This document shows, piece by piece, positions 1 through 9,945 of a stretch of DNA of 41,583 nucleotides. Numbering within the stretch: the first letter of the stretch is position 1; the number at the start of each line of letters is the position of its first letter. The translations under genes and the position numbers were made by a program. The notes below the pieces were generated by a model. It made no database searches. It was not told the DNA's origin and saw nothing but the letters and a program-made list of their open reading frames with translations. Origin of the DNA: Gammaproteobacteria bacterium (lineage in GTDB: Bacteria; Pseudomonadota; Gammaproteobacteria; Pseudomonadales; Pseudohongiellaceae); assembly GCA_026709135.1 (NCBI GenBank), contig JAPOTO010000194.1:1-41583 (forward strand). The letters are read 5' to 3'.

Positions 1-97
1 GTGCGAGGCAGGAAGCCGAGCCCGAAGCCCACAGGGATGTGTTCACGGCGTCCGCGGAACGCGCCCACCGCGGCGGCGGCGACTTCTCGAAGCCAAC
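1..97. repeat. Partial copy of a dispersed palindromic intergenic element
   Basis: Bases 1-97 align nearly base for base with 34470-34563: both start GTGCGAG-CAGGA, share GAGCCCGAAGCC and CAGGGATGT, then TTCACGGCGTCCGC, and end in GGCGAC followed by TCGAAGCC. At 34438-34553 this core is enclosed by long inverted arms. Here only the core and right arm are visible because the window begins inside the element. An open reading frame runs through it into gspL, but that is best explained by the repeat lacking stops in that frame rather than by coding. It lies upstream of the secretion operon. Confidence 0.75.
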
Positions 98-183
98 CCA
101 AACTTTATCCCGCAACCGGCCGACTAAGTTTCCGATTACCCAAGTGGAAAGGGCGGTCTCCGGGCACCTCAAGTCAAGTATTG

Positions 184-1446
184 ATGTTCCAGTCTTCCGG
201 TTCATGGGCGGCGCGGCTGCCCGCGGCGCTCAGGCGCTTGCTGTTCGCCGATTCCGGCCGGGAGTTGCTGCGCCGGGTCGACGCCAGCCTGCTGCTGTTC
301 GGCGACCGGCTGCTGCATGTGGAGGCCGGAAACTCGGTGTCGCTGGAGCGTGCAAACGGGCGCCCGAACACCGAAGCCATCGCCGCCGGCGCGCGGGAAT
401 TGCTCGGCGCCGGGAAGGATGGCTCGGTGTTGCTGCTTTTGCCACCCGGCGAGTTTGCCGCCACAAGCGCCGAGATGCCGGGAGTCAGCGGCGAAAACCT
501 GCGCTCGGCGGTGTTGCTGCAAAGCGAATCGATCCTGCCGGCGATGGAGGAAGCGCTGGAACTCGCGGTGCATGGCAGCGAAGACGGCCCCCAGGCCATT
601 CTGTGGATGCGCGCGGCGCGGCTCAATCAACTGCACCGGGCCTTCGCCGGCGAGGGGCTTTTCCTCGCCGCGGTCAAGCCGCGGATATTGCACAGCGGGG
701 CCGCGGCCAACGGCATTGTCGACAGCGATGGCGCCAGCCTGACCCTGGCCCAATCCACCGCCGGCGCGCTGCGGCAATGGAAGCATGTCGACGCGGCGGA
801 TCTGGAGCAGGAAGATTTCGCCCGGCAGTGGGAGGCCGAACTGCGGGCGGCGACCGGCGCCCCGCCCCGGCGAATCGAATCGCTGGCGGAGTACGGCGCC
901 GTCCTCGACCGCGGCGCCCACGGCGATTATTGTTTTTTCCCGGCGCAAGCGCTCGCCCGATGCCGCCGGCAGGCGCAGCGCCGGCAGGCGGTGCGGGGCG
1001 CCGTAGCGCTCGGCTTCGTCGCCCTGCTTGCGGCGATCCCCCCCCTCTTGCAGCAATTCGAGATCGGCGCGCTCAACCGCGAGCTCGAATCGACAAGGGA
1101 ATTGTCGGCGCCCGCCCGGGCGGACCGGGCGGTGGTGGTGGATTTCGAGAACCGCTGGGGCGCGGTCAACGATTTTCCAGACCAGGCCGTCCGCGAGGCT
1201 CTGTTCAATCTGCAATCCGTGCTCAGCCCAAACCGCCTGTCGGATCTGGAAATCGCCGAGGGTGTCATCCGCATCCAAGGCGCCAGCGAAGACCCGCAGA
1301 CGATTCTGCAAAGGCTGGAGGGGGATCCGATGTTCACCGAGGTCGCCCCGTCGCGGGCGACCAACAATGACCAGTACTACATCGATCTGCGGCTGGCCGA
1401 TGTGAATTTCGAAGCCTATATGGCGCGTTACTTCCCGGATCGCTGA
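184..1446 (+). CDS. gspL: Type II secretion system protein GspL (inner-membrane platform)
   Basis: GspL is a bitopic inner-membrane protein. Its cytoplasmic actin-like domain binds the ATPase GspE, and its periplasmic ferredoxin-like domain pairs with GspM. The product is about 420 residues, usual for the family, with a cytoplasmic region to about residue 265, one hydrophobic helix at about 270-289 (ALGFVALLAAIPPLL) and a periplasmic C-terminus. The open frame extends to the window edge, but its first 60 residues come from a repeated element and low-complexity DNA. I therefore start at ATG 184; the TTG at 181 is an alternative, and no strong ribosome site separates them. gspM follows after 3 bases. 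Identity rests on the fold pattern and the position before gspM and gspE, because GspL sequences are poorly conserved. Confidence 0.8.
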   Translation: MFQSSGSWAARLPAALRRLLFADSGRELLRRVDASLLLFGDRLLHVEAGNSVSLERANGRPNTEAIAAGARELLGAGKDGSVLLLLPPGEFAATSAEMPGVSGENLRSAVLLQSESILPAMEEALELAVHGSEDGPQAILWMRAARLNQLHRAFAGEGLFLAAVKPRILHSGAAANGIVDSDGASLTLAQSTAGALRQWKHVDAADLEQEDFARQWEAELRAATGAPPRRIESLAEYGAVLDRGAHGDYCFFPAQALARCRRQAQRRQAVRGAVALGFVALLAAIPPLLQQFEIGALNRELESTRELSAPARADRAVVVDFENRWGAVNDFPDQAVREALFNLQSVLSPNRLSDLEIAEGVIRIQGASEDPQTILQRLEGDPMFTEVAPSRATNNDQYYIDLRLADVNFEAYMARYFPDR

Positions 1447-1449
1447 GCC

Positions 1450-1986
1450 ATGGCGATCTCCACCCGGGAACGGAATCTGCTGCTGTTGCTCGCCGCCGTC
1501 GGCGTGGTGTTTCTCGGCAGTTACCTGCTTCCCGCCATCGGCGCCTGGAGCGAGGGGCGCGGGCAGCGCATCGAAGCCCTGCGAGTCGCCTTGGACCAGG
1601 AGCAGCGCCTGATCGAGAACAGCGCGCGCTGGGCCGCGGACCGGGCCGGCGCGGAACTGCGCGAAACCGAGATGCAACTCAGCATTTTCTCCGGCGACAC
1701 GATCCCCCTGATCGAGGCGGCGATTCAGCAAGACCTTTCCCGCTACGCCAGGGAATCCGGGCTGACGGTCAATTCGACACGGCTCGCCGAACGGCTCGAA
1801 ACCGAAGGCTGGCTGCTGATCAGCCAGGAAATGTCGTTCCGCACCAATGACGCCAACCGCACCGTGGCCTTCCTTGCGCGGCTGGCCGCGTCGATGCCGC
1901 GGCTGCGGGTGACCGATTTCAGCCTGAGCCGCAGCCGCACCCAGTACACCGGCGCGATCACCGTGGTCGGCTTCGCCCGCCGATAG
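1450..1986 (+). CDS. gspM: Type II secretion system protein GspM
   Basis: GspM is the small inner-membrane partner of GspL in the secretion platform. The 178-residue product has a short cytoplasmic start, one membrane helix at about 9-30 (LLLLLAAVGVVFLGSYLL), a coiled-coil-prone stretch at about 35-75, and a C-terminal alpha/beta domain as in GspM. It begins 3 bases after gspL and ends 11 bases before gspE, so it is co-translated with them. GspM sequences diverge strongly, so the call depends on topology, size and gene order. A PilO-like protein would look similar, but the neighbours are all Gsp proteins. Confidence 0.75.
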   Translation: MAISTRERNLLLLLAAVGVVFLGSYLLPAIGAWSEGRGQRIEALRVALDQEQRLIENSARWAADRAGAELRETEMQLSIFSGDTIPLIEAAIQQDLSRYARESGLTVNSTRLAERLETEGWLLISQEMSFRTNDANRTVAFLARLAASMPRLRVTDFSLSRSRTQYTGAITVVGFARR

Positions 1987-1997
1987 GAGCCCAATCC

Positions 1998-3457
<1,460 letters not shown>

Positions 3458-3461
<4 letters not shown>

Positions 3462-4675
3462 GCGAACAATCGTTCCGTTATCAGGCTTTCGACGCCGGCG
3501 GCAAGCGCCACAGCGGCGCGCTCGAGGCCGAATCCGAACGCGACGCGGCGCGCATCCTGCAAGGCCGGCGGCTGACGCCAATCCGCATCGAGCCCGGCAA
3601 GGCCACCGGGTTGTTGCGCGGGATGGGCTTTGAGCGGCGCAAAATCTCCGCCGCCGGATTGCTCGATTTCACCAATGGCCTGTGCACCCTCGTTGAAGCC
3701 CGGGTGCCCATCGACCGCGCCCTGCGCCTGCTTGAAGGCATCGCCGAATCCGCCGCCATGCGCGAGCTCGTGCGCAAGCTGCTGCGGGAAGTGAAGGAAG
3801 GCAGCAGCCTCGCCGAGGCCATGGAGCAGCACCCGGAAGTGTTCGGCAAGATGTATGTCAACATCGTCCGCGCCGGCGAGGAGGGCGGGATTCTGCACGA
3901 ATTGCTGCCGGATCTCGCCGGCTTTCTCGAGCGCAACGCCGCAACCCGGCAGTCCATCGTCTCGGCCATGGTCTACCCGGTGGTGCTCGTCGTCACCGGC
4001 ATCCTTTCGGTGGGATTGCTGATGGTCTTTGTCATTCCCCAGTTCGCCGCGATGTTCCAGGGCTCCGGCGCCGAAATCCCCGCCTCGGCGGCGTTTCTGC
4101 TGGCCCTCAGCGGCTGGCTGCAAAGCTACGGCTATCTCGCGATCCTCCTCGCCGGGCTTGGCTTGCTCGGCTGGAAGCGGCTCGACGCCTCGGCGGGGGG
4201 CCGCCACCGCAAGGACCGCTTCCTGCTTTCCCTGCCGCTGTTCGGCCAGTTGCTGCTCTACCGCGAATGCGCGCTGTTCGCCCGCACCATGGGGGCGCTG
4301 ATGGGGGCCGGCATCCCCTTGATCCGCGCCCTGCGGGTGGCGCGGGAAGTGCTCGTGAACACGGTGCTGACCCGGGAACTCGCCCGGGTCGAGGAGGACG
4401 TGCGCGGCGGCGCCGGGCTCGGGGTTTCACTGGAAAAGACCAACCGGTTCCCCACCCTGCTGCACCAGTTGGTCGGCGTCGGCGAGGAATCCGGCCGCAC
4501 CGCGGGCATTCTGCTGAAAGCCGCGGACACCTTCGATTCCCAGGTGCGCCACCAGGTCGCCACCCTGGTTTCGGCCCTCCAGCCCGCATTGATCATCATT
4601 CTCGCCATCGTTGTCGGTGGCATAACGATCACCATGCTTTCCGCCGTGTTCAGCATGAACGCGGTGGAATTCTGA
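3458..4675 (+). CDS. gspF: Type II secretion inner-membrane protein GspF
   Basis: Polytopic inner-membrane platform protein thought to couple GspE motion to pseudopilin extraction. The 405-residue product has the two tandem GspF cytoplasmic domains (about 70-190 and 270-395) and three hydrophobic segments: about 168-195, 210-235 and a C-terminal one near 373-397 (IIILAIVVGGITITML). The N-terminus FRYQAFDAGGKRHSG is the usual opening of the family. It overlaps gspE by 4 bases and is followed after 15 bases by the secretin gene, with a GATAGGAGA ribosome site ahead of it. Confidence 0.96.
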
Positions 4676-4690
4676 TAGGAGACCGCCTCG

Positions 4691-6865
4691 ATGCGAGTTC
4701 GCCCACCATTCCCCCCCGGAGCCCCGCGCCTGCTGCCGCTGGCCATCCTGCTCGCCTCCTGCGCCAGCGTGGGCGGCGGCGCGGGCGGTGGCCAGCCGTC
4801 AGCGCCCGCCCAGGCGCCGCGGGCGGAAACCACCGCGGCCCAGCCAGCCCTTGACGGCGGGCAAACCGGCTCCACCGCGGCCCAAGCCGCGGCGGCGGCG
4901 GCCCAGCTCGAATTGATCGATGCCATCAACCGCGACGGCGCCGCCCCGGTTGGCGTCCCGGCGGCGGACAGCGGGCCCGAGCCGGTGGTTGCCTCCGCCG
5001 ATGACGTGGTCGAGCTGAACTATGAGCAGGCCGACCTCCGCCTCGTGCTTGAAGAACTCGCCGAAGCCCTCGACATCTCGCTCGTCATCGACCCCACCAT
5101 CAGCCAGACCGTCAGCCTGCGCACCGCCGAGGACAGGCCCCTGTCCCGCGACGACATCTGGCCGCTGATGCGCCTGCTGACCCGGGACGCCGGCGTGGTG
5201 ATCAACCGGGTCGGCAATGTCTACAACGTGCGCCAGGTCGGCGCGCCGGCTGCAACCGAGTTCACCACCCCCGATCTCGCCGGCGGCGCGGCGCGCATCA
5301 TGCAGGTGACGCCGCTGGTCTATGTTTCCGCCGAGGCCGCGATGGAAGTGATCCGCCCGCTGCTGCGGGAAGAGGACGATGTGCGGCCATTCACCATCAA
5401 CAACACCCTGGCGATCAGCGCCGGGCCGGAAGAGCTCGAGCGCATCAATCAACTGCTGCTGCTGGTCGATGCCGACCCCTTCGCCAGCCAGGGCATCCGC
5501 GTCTATCCGCTGGAAAACGCCAACGCCATCGAAGTCGCCGAGGAACTCGCTGAAATCCTGCTGCTCATCGAAGGCGAGAACCCCTCCTACCAAGTGCGCG
5601 GCATCGGCCGCATCAACGCCCTGCTGGTAACCGCGCCGGCGACCCGGGGGTTCGATGAAGTCGGCCGCTGGGTGGCGATTCTCGACGCCGAAAGCCAGCA
5701 GCAGGTCGAGCAATTGTTCATGTACCGGGTCAAGAATCTGCCGGCGCTGGAACTCGCGGCAACCCTGACCCAGGTTTTCGAGGAGGAAGAGGAGCCGGCG
5801 CCGGTCGGATTGCAGACCGAAGACGAACTCGCGGCGATCGAGCGGCGGGTCAACCTCGATCTGGTCGACAACTCAGAAACCGGGGACAGCGGCGATGAAG
5901 TCCAACCCGCCGCGCCAACTCCCGCGCCGGTGGAATCGGCAGCCCAGACGGTGGTTTCGGCGGATCTGCAGGTTCGTATCGTCGCCGACGAGGCCACCAA
6001 CGCCCTGCTGGTCCGCGCCAGCGCCCGGGATTACCGGCAGTTGCTCACCACCATCAGCCAGCTCGACACCGCGCCGCTGCAAGTCATGGTGAACGCCGTC
6101 ATCGCCCAGGTAACGCTCAACGACGAGACCCGCTTCGGCGTCGATTGGAGCCGGGTCGCCGCAGACGCCGCCCTCGTGCCGGTGCCCAACACCGGCCAGA
6201 CGAATTTCATCCAGTCGGTCAACGGCCTCATGTTCACCCGCAGTTTTCTCGATGGCGCGGCCCGGGTGGAGGCGACACTCGAGGCCATCGCCCTCAACAA
6301 CGAGGTGCGCCTGCTCGCGCGGCCATCGCTGCTCGTTTCCAACAACCAGGAAGGCGAAATCCAGATCGGCGCCGAGGTTCCCATCGAAGCGGGACAGTCG
6401 ATCGGCACCGCCGGCATCGCCACCACCAACATCCAGTACCGCCCCACCGGCATCGAGCTGTTCATCACGCCCCAGATCAACGAGGATGGCGTGGTGACAT
6501 TGACCATCCGCCAGGTGCTGTCCTCGGTGGACAGCGCCGCCGCCGGCGTCAACAACAATCCGGTGTTCAACAACCAGGAAATCAGCACCACGGTGGTGGT
6601 CAACAACGGCGAGAACATCGTCCTCGGCGGCCTGATCCAGACCGACAACGAGAACATCAACCGCGGCGTGCCGCTGCTCAACCAGGTTCCCGTGATCGGC
6701 AGCCTGTTCTCGTTCCAGCGGATCAGCGTCGAGCGGCGCGAACTGTTCATCGTCCTGCGGCCGGAAATCATCAGCCTCGACGCCGAAAGCGGGGGTGTAC
6801 AATATTCCGACATCCTCAACCGTTTCGAACTCGTTTCCCAGTTGTTCGAGGAGGAAGCGCCATGA
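4691..6865 (+). CDS. gspD: Type II secretion secretin GspD, predicted lipoprotein
   Basis: Outer-membrane secretin forming the exit pore. The 724-residue product has the N0 domain (about 105-170), N1-N3 repeats, an acidic low-complexity insert at about 360-415, and the secretin core. The core has the late motif VPLLNQVPVIGSLF at about 658-671. The N-terminus is a lipoprotein signal: basic start, hydrophobic stretch, then LLASC with the acceptor Cys at 24 and Ala at +2, which favours outer-membrane sorting. Most GspD proteins have an ordinary signal peptide and need a separate pilotin; lipidated secretins such as Pseudomonas HxcQ are a minority. No pilotin gene (gspS) is seen. The stop overlaps the gspG start codon (ATGA). 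Confidence 0.95.
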   Translation: MRVRPPFPPGAPRLLPLAILLASCASVGGGAGGGQPSAPAQAPRAETTAAQPALDGGQTGSTAAQAAAAAAQLELIDAINRDGAAPVGVPAADSGPEPVVASADDVVELNYEQADLRLVLEELAEALDISLVIDPTISQTVSLRTAEDRPLSRDDIWPLMRLLTRDAGVVINRVGNVYNVRQVGAPAATEFTTPDLAGGAARIMQVTPLVYVSAEAAMEVIRPLLREEDDVRPFTINNTLAISAGPEELERINQLLLLVDADPFASQGIRVYPLENANAIEVAEELAEILLLIEGENPSYQVRGIGRINALLVTAPATRGFDEVGRWVAILDAESQQQVEQLFMYRVKNLPALELAATLTQVFEEEEEPAPVGLQTEDELAAIERRVNLDLVDNSETGDSGDEVQPAAPTPAPVESAAQTVVSADLQVRIVADEATNALLVRASARDYRQLLTTISQLDTAPLQVMVNAVIAQVTLNDETRFGVDWSRVAADAALVPVPNTGQTNFIQSVNGLMFTRSFLDGAARVEATLEAIALNNEVRLLARPSLLVSNNQEGEIQIGAEVPIEAGQSIGTAGIATTNIQYRPTGIELFITPQINEDGVVTLTIRQVLSSVDSAAAGVNNNPVFNNQEISTTVVVNNGENIVLGGLIQTDNENINRGVPLLNQVPVIGSLFSFQRISVERRELFIVLRPEIISLDAESGGVQYSDILNRFELVSQLFEEEAP

Positions 6866-7338
6866 ACCCGCCAATGGCGGCATCGGGAGGGCAAATCATG
6901 AAAGCTTGTTGCAGTCTGGCCAGCCAGCACTGGCGGCGCAGCCCGGGAGCGCGGTCTTCCGGCTTCACCCTGATCGAGATTCTGGTGGTGATGGCCATCA
7001 TCGCCATGCTCGCGGTGCTGGTTGCGCCCAACATCTTCAATCAACAGGCCGGCGCCATGCGCGACGCCGCCACGGCGGAGATTTCCACCCTGTCGGCGGC
7101 GTTGGACATGTACCGGCTTGATGTGGGCCGCTATCCCAACTCCCTCGACGGCCTCGTGGAGAACGACGCCGACCGCGCGGCTTGGAACGGGCCCTATCTG
7201 CGCGGCTCGGAAATTCCCGACGATCCATGGGACAACCCCTACGTCTACGAACCCGATGACAACGGCTTCGCGCTGTACTCGCTTGGCGCCGACGGCGCCG
7301 ACGGCGGCGAAGGCAATGACGCCGACATCGGCAGATAG
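6862..7338 (+). CDS. gspG: Major pseudopilin GspG
   Basis: Main subunit of the type II pseudopilus. The prepilin peptidase site is SSG before FTLIE, with the essential Glu at +5, then a hydrophobic helix (VVMAIIAMLAVLVAP). The C-terminal calcium-binding loop typical of GspG is present (DPWDNPYVY and later LGADGADGGEGNDADI). I chose ATG 6862 because it overlaps the gspD stop and has GAGGAGGA at ideal distance. ATG 6898 also has a good ribosome site (GGGAGG) and would shorten the leader from 34 to 22 residues. Either leader is longer than the usual 6-10 residues. The maturing peptidase GspO is not in the window. Confidence 0.94.
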   Translation: MNPPMAASGGQIMKACCSLASQHWRRSPGARSSGFTLIEILVVMAIIAMLAVLVAPNIFNQQAGAMRDAATAEISTLSAALDMYRLDVGRYPNSLDGLVENDADRAAWNGPYLRGSEIPDDPWDNPYVYEPDDNGFALYSLGADGADGGEGNDADIGR

Positions 7339-7819
7339 CGGCCCGCGGGCGGCCCGGCAAGCGGGATTCACCCTGCTTGAGATCCTGCTCGTGCTGTCGA
7401 TCATCGGGCTGGCGGGAGCCCTGCTCGTGCCCCGGCTCGGCGGCCTCGACAGCCGCGGCTTCAGCGTTGAAGTCAGGGAAGCCGCGGGCCTGCTCAACCA
7501 CGCCCGGCGCGACGCCATTGTCAGTGGCAACCCCGCCACGGTGGGCTTTGTGCCGGAAATCGAAGACCGGACATTCGACTACCAGCCGCCGGTCTTCAGC
7601 GCCGGCGTGTTCGAGGCCCGGGACATCGAATTGCACTTCGAGGACAGCGCCGGCGCGCGCGAGCCGGTGCTGGAACCATTGGAAATCACCTTTTTCCCCG
7701 AAGGCGGCAGCACCGGCGGCGCCCTGCTGCTGCTGCGGGGAGACCGCGGCGCGGCCATCGCCGTCGATCCGGTCACTGGACGCCTGGATACCGATTACGA
7801 TGCGGAAATCGAGCGCTGA
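7316..7819 (+). CDS. gspH: Minor pseudopilin GspH
   Basis: Minor pseudopilin of the pseudopilus tip or shaft. The product is 167 residues with the cleavage motif RQAG before FTLLEILLVLSIIG (Glu at +5) after a 17-residue leader, then a beta-rich globular domain as in GspH/FimT. The ATG at 7316 lies inside the end of gspG, giving a 23-base overlap. Start codons further upstream in the frame would run through gspG and were rejected. It is followed by gspI with a 20-base overlap. Identity is by motif and its place between gspG and gspI. Confidence 0.88.
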   Translation: MTPTSADSGPRAARQAGFTLLEILLVLSIIGLAGALLVPRLGGLDSRGFSVEVREAAGLLNHARRDAIVSGNPATVGFVPEIEDRTFDYQPPVFSAGVFEARDIELHFEDSAGAREPVLEPLEITFFPEGGSTGGALLLLRGDRGAAIAVDPVTGRLDTDYDAEIER

Positions 7820-8180
7820 AAGCGGCTTCACCCTGCTCGAAGTCATCGTCGCCCTGGCGATCACCGGCTTCGTTCTCGGCGGCCTGTTCACCCTGCTCGG
7901 GGCGAGCAAGCAATTGTCCCTGCGCTCCGGCGACAGCTTGCGGGAATCCGCCGAACTGCGCGCCGCGGTCAATTTCGCCCTGCTCGGGAATGAGTTCAAC
8001 GAAGTCGCGCCGGTACTGGTGAACGAGCGTTACCAGATTCGCGCCGGCGAACCGCTCGAAGACCCCATCCGCAAGACCGCCCCCTCGGTGCTGGCCTTGC
8101 AGTTCTTTGAAATCGAAGACCGCGAGCGGGGCCGCGGCGTCGCCGGAACCCGCTGGATCCAGCTCCTGCTCCCGCGCTAG
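7800..8180 (+). CDS. gspI: Minor pseudopilin GspI
   Basis: Minor pseudopilin that forms the tip complex with GspJ and GspK. It has 126 residues, typical for GspI. A 9-residue leader MRKSSAESG precedes FTLLEVIVALAITG, with Glu at +5, and the rest is a small globular domain. ATG 7800 sits within the end of gspH. Earlier starts in the frame belong to the overlap and lack a leader. Eight bases separate it from gspJ. Confidence 0.88.
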   Translation: MRKSSAESGFTLLEVIVALAITGFVLGGLFTLLGASKQLSLRSGDSLRESAELRAAVNFALLGNEFNEVAPVLVNERYQIRAGEPLEDPIRKTAPSVLALQFFEIEDRERGRGVAGTRWIQLLLPR

Positions 8181-8188
8181 ACCGGACC

Positions 8189-8866
8189 ATGCCGACACAT
8201 CGCCACTCGAATTCCGGCTTCACGCTCATCGAAGTGCTGCTGGCCTTGGCGCTGACCGCCACTTTGCTCGCCCTGCTGTCTTCGGCGGTTTTCCTCGTGG
8301 CCTCTGATTGGAACCGCGATTCGAACACGCTCGATGAGCAACTCGACCGGTCGCTGGCGCTGTTGCAGATCGAGCGCGCCCTCCATGGCGCCTTTCCCCA
8401 TTCCTGGCTCGATGGGGAATCGCTGACCCGGCTCGTTTACTTCCAGGGCGGGGATGAAGCCTTGAGTTGGGTGTCGACGGTTTCGCCCCAGCGCCGGCCC
8501 GGGCTCGCCGCCTGGCGCCTGTTCAACGACGAGGACGAGGGCGTCGCGCTGCAACTCGCCCCGGCCTTCACCGACAACCCGGAACAGCGGCTGGAGGCGG
8601 CCGAAGCTTCGCTGCTGCTGCCGGGCTACCGGGCCAGCTTCCAGTATCTTTACACCGAACTCGACGACAGCCGCCAATGGACCGCGGAATGGTTCGGCGA
8701 CGAACGCCAGGAACTGCCGCTGGCGGTGCATGTCCTGCTCGAACCTCTCCCCAGACATCGCCAAGCGGAGGATGGCCGGGTCGAAACCCCGGAAATCCTC
8801 GCCCGCATCCGCAACAACCGGCATCGTTCGATCCAACCGAATGCCGCCCTGCAAGGTTTGCAATGA
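8189..8866 (+). CDS. gspJ: Minor pseudopilin GspJ
   Basis: Minor pseudopilin of the GspI-J-K tip complex. The 225-residue product fits GspJ. A 10-residue leader ending NSG precedes FTLIEVLLALALTATLL, with Glu at +5. The stop TGA is embedded in the start of gspK (ATGA overlap), so the two are coupled. The C-terminal part (about 150-225) is Arg/Gln-rich and ordinary for the family. Confidence 0.88.
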   Translation: MPTHRHSNSGFTLIEVLLALALTATLLALLSSAVFLVASDWNRDSNTLDEQLDRSLALLQIERALHGAFPHSWLDGESLTRLVYFQGGDEALSWVSTVSPQRRPGLAAWRLFNDEDEGVALQLAPAFTDNPEQRLEAAEASLLLPGYRASFQYLYTELDDSRQWTAEWFGDERQELPLAVHVLLEPLPRHRQAEDGRVETPEILARIRNNRHRSIQPNAALQGLQ

Positions 8867-9945
8867 AATCCGCCACCAGCCAGCGCGGCGCGGTGATCAT
8901 CATCGTCCTGTGGACCGCGGTGCTGCTGACCGTGCTCGTCACCGCCATGGCCGCCAGGGTGCGCCTGTCGGCGGCGGCCGCGGCGAACAACCGCGAGGCG
9001 AGCCTGGCCTGGGCCGAACTCATGGGCGCGGTGAGCCACGCCGAGATGGAACTCATGCTCGAGCGCATGGAGCTTCCCGTCGGCGAACCGCTGGAATTGT
9101 CCGAGGACGGCGAGGTGCTCACCCCGGCCTACCGCTTCAATGGCCAAGCGCTGCAACTTCAATATCCGGTGGACAGCGAGGTCGTGGTGCGGATTTACGA
9201 CCACGCCGGCAAGATCAATCTCAACCGCATCAACCGCCAGGACATGCAAATCCTTCTCACCCACTGGCTCGGCGGACTCGACGCCGACCCCGGGCAGGTG
9301 CAGGAATTGCTCGCCGCCTGGACCGACTGGACCGACCTCAATGAACTCGAAGGCGTCGGCGGCGCCGAAACCGAATACTACGAGGAGCTGGAAAACGGCG
9401 GCTACACGCCGCGCAACAACCCGGAACTCGACAGCGTCGATGAACTCCTGCTGATCCGCGGCTTCGGCGAATTGCTCGAAGGTGTCAATCTCGAAGCCGC
9501 CTTCACCGTCTACGGCAACGGCCGCCGGCTCAATCTCAATCTCGCCACCCGCGAAGCGATGCGGCTGCTGCCCGGGCTCAACGAGGAAACCATCGAGAAC
9601 ATCATCGCCTACCGCGAGCGCGAGGACATCAGCAACATGGCCGAAATCGGCGAAATCGTGCCATTCGAGGATTTGCAGGAACTCGCGCCCTGGGTCGGCA
9701 CCAACACCTCCAACATTTACACCCTGTTCGTCTATCCCAGGGTCGAACTCGGTGCGGAACACGCCGCCCGGCTCGAAGAGGAGGACGAGTTTTACAACCC
9801 GGACCCGGTCACCCGCGGCCACATGCAAATCCTCGAAGTGCGCGGCTACAACAACCCGCCGATCATCCACCACGTCAACCCATACGGCCAACTCCCCGAC
9901 ACCGCCCCCGCGAGAGTCGCCGAAGAAGATTTGCTGTTCCGCTAG
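8863..9945 (+). CDS. gspK: Minor pseudopilin GspK
   Basis: Largest minor pseudopilin, capping the tip complex. The 360-residue product starts MKSATSQRG before AVIIIVLWTAVLL. It lacks the Glu at +5, which is a known trait of GspK. The large globular part includes helix-hairpin-helix-like segments (INLNRINRQDMQILL and LNLNLATREAMRLLPG), as in family members. ATG 8863 overlaps the gspJ stop. The gene ends the operon and converges on the DUF4127 gene, with stop codons overlapping by 4 bases and no terminator visible between them. Confidence 0.9.
   Translation: MKSATSQRGAVIIIVLWTAVLLTVLVTAMAARVRLSAAAAANNREASLAWAELMGAVSHAEMELMLERMELPVGEPLELSEDGEVLTPAYRFNGQALQLQYPVDSEVVVRIYDHAGKINLNRINRQDMQILLTHWLGGLDADPGQVQELLAAWTDWTDLNELEGVGGAETEYYEELENGGYTPRNNPELDSVDELLLIRGFGELLEGVNLEAAFTVYGNGRRLNLNLATREAMRLLPGLNEETIENIIAYREREDISNMAEIGEIVPFEDLQELAPWVGTNTSNIYTLFVYPRVELGAEHAARLEEEDEFYNPDPVTRGHMQILEVRGYNNPPIIHHVNPYGQLPDTAPARVAEEDLLFR

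Noticed and set aside
1..183. N-terminal 61-codon extension of gspL
   Set aside because: Encoded by a sequence repeated near 34470 in non-coding DNA; not conserved protein.
8863..9945. GspK lacking Glu at +5 as a defect
   Set aside because: Absence of this Glu is a general feature of GspK tip pseudopilins.
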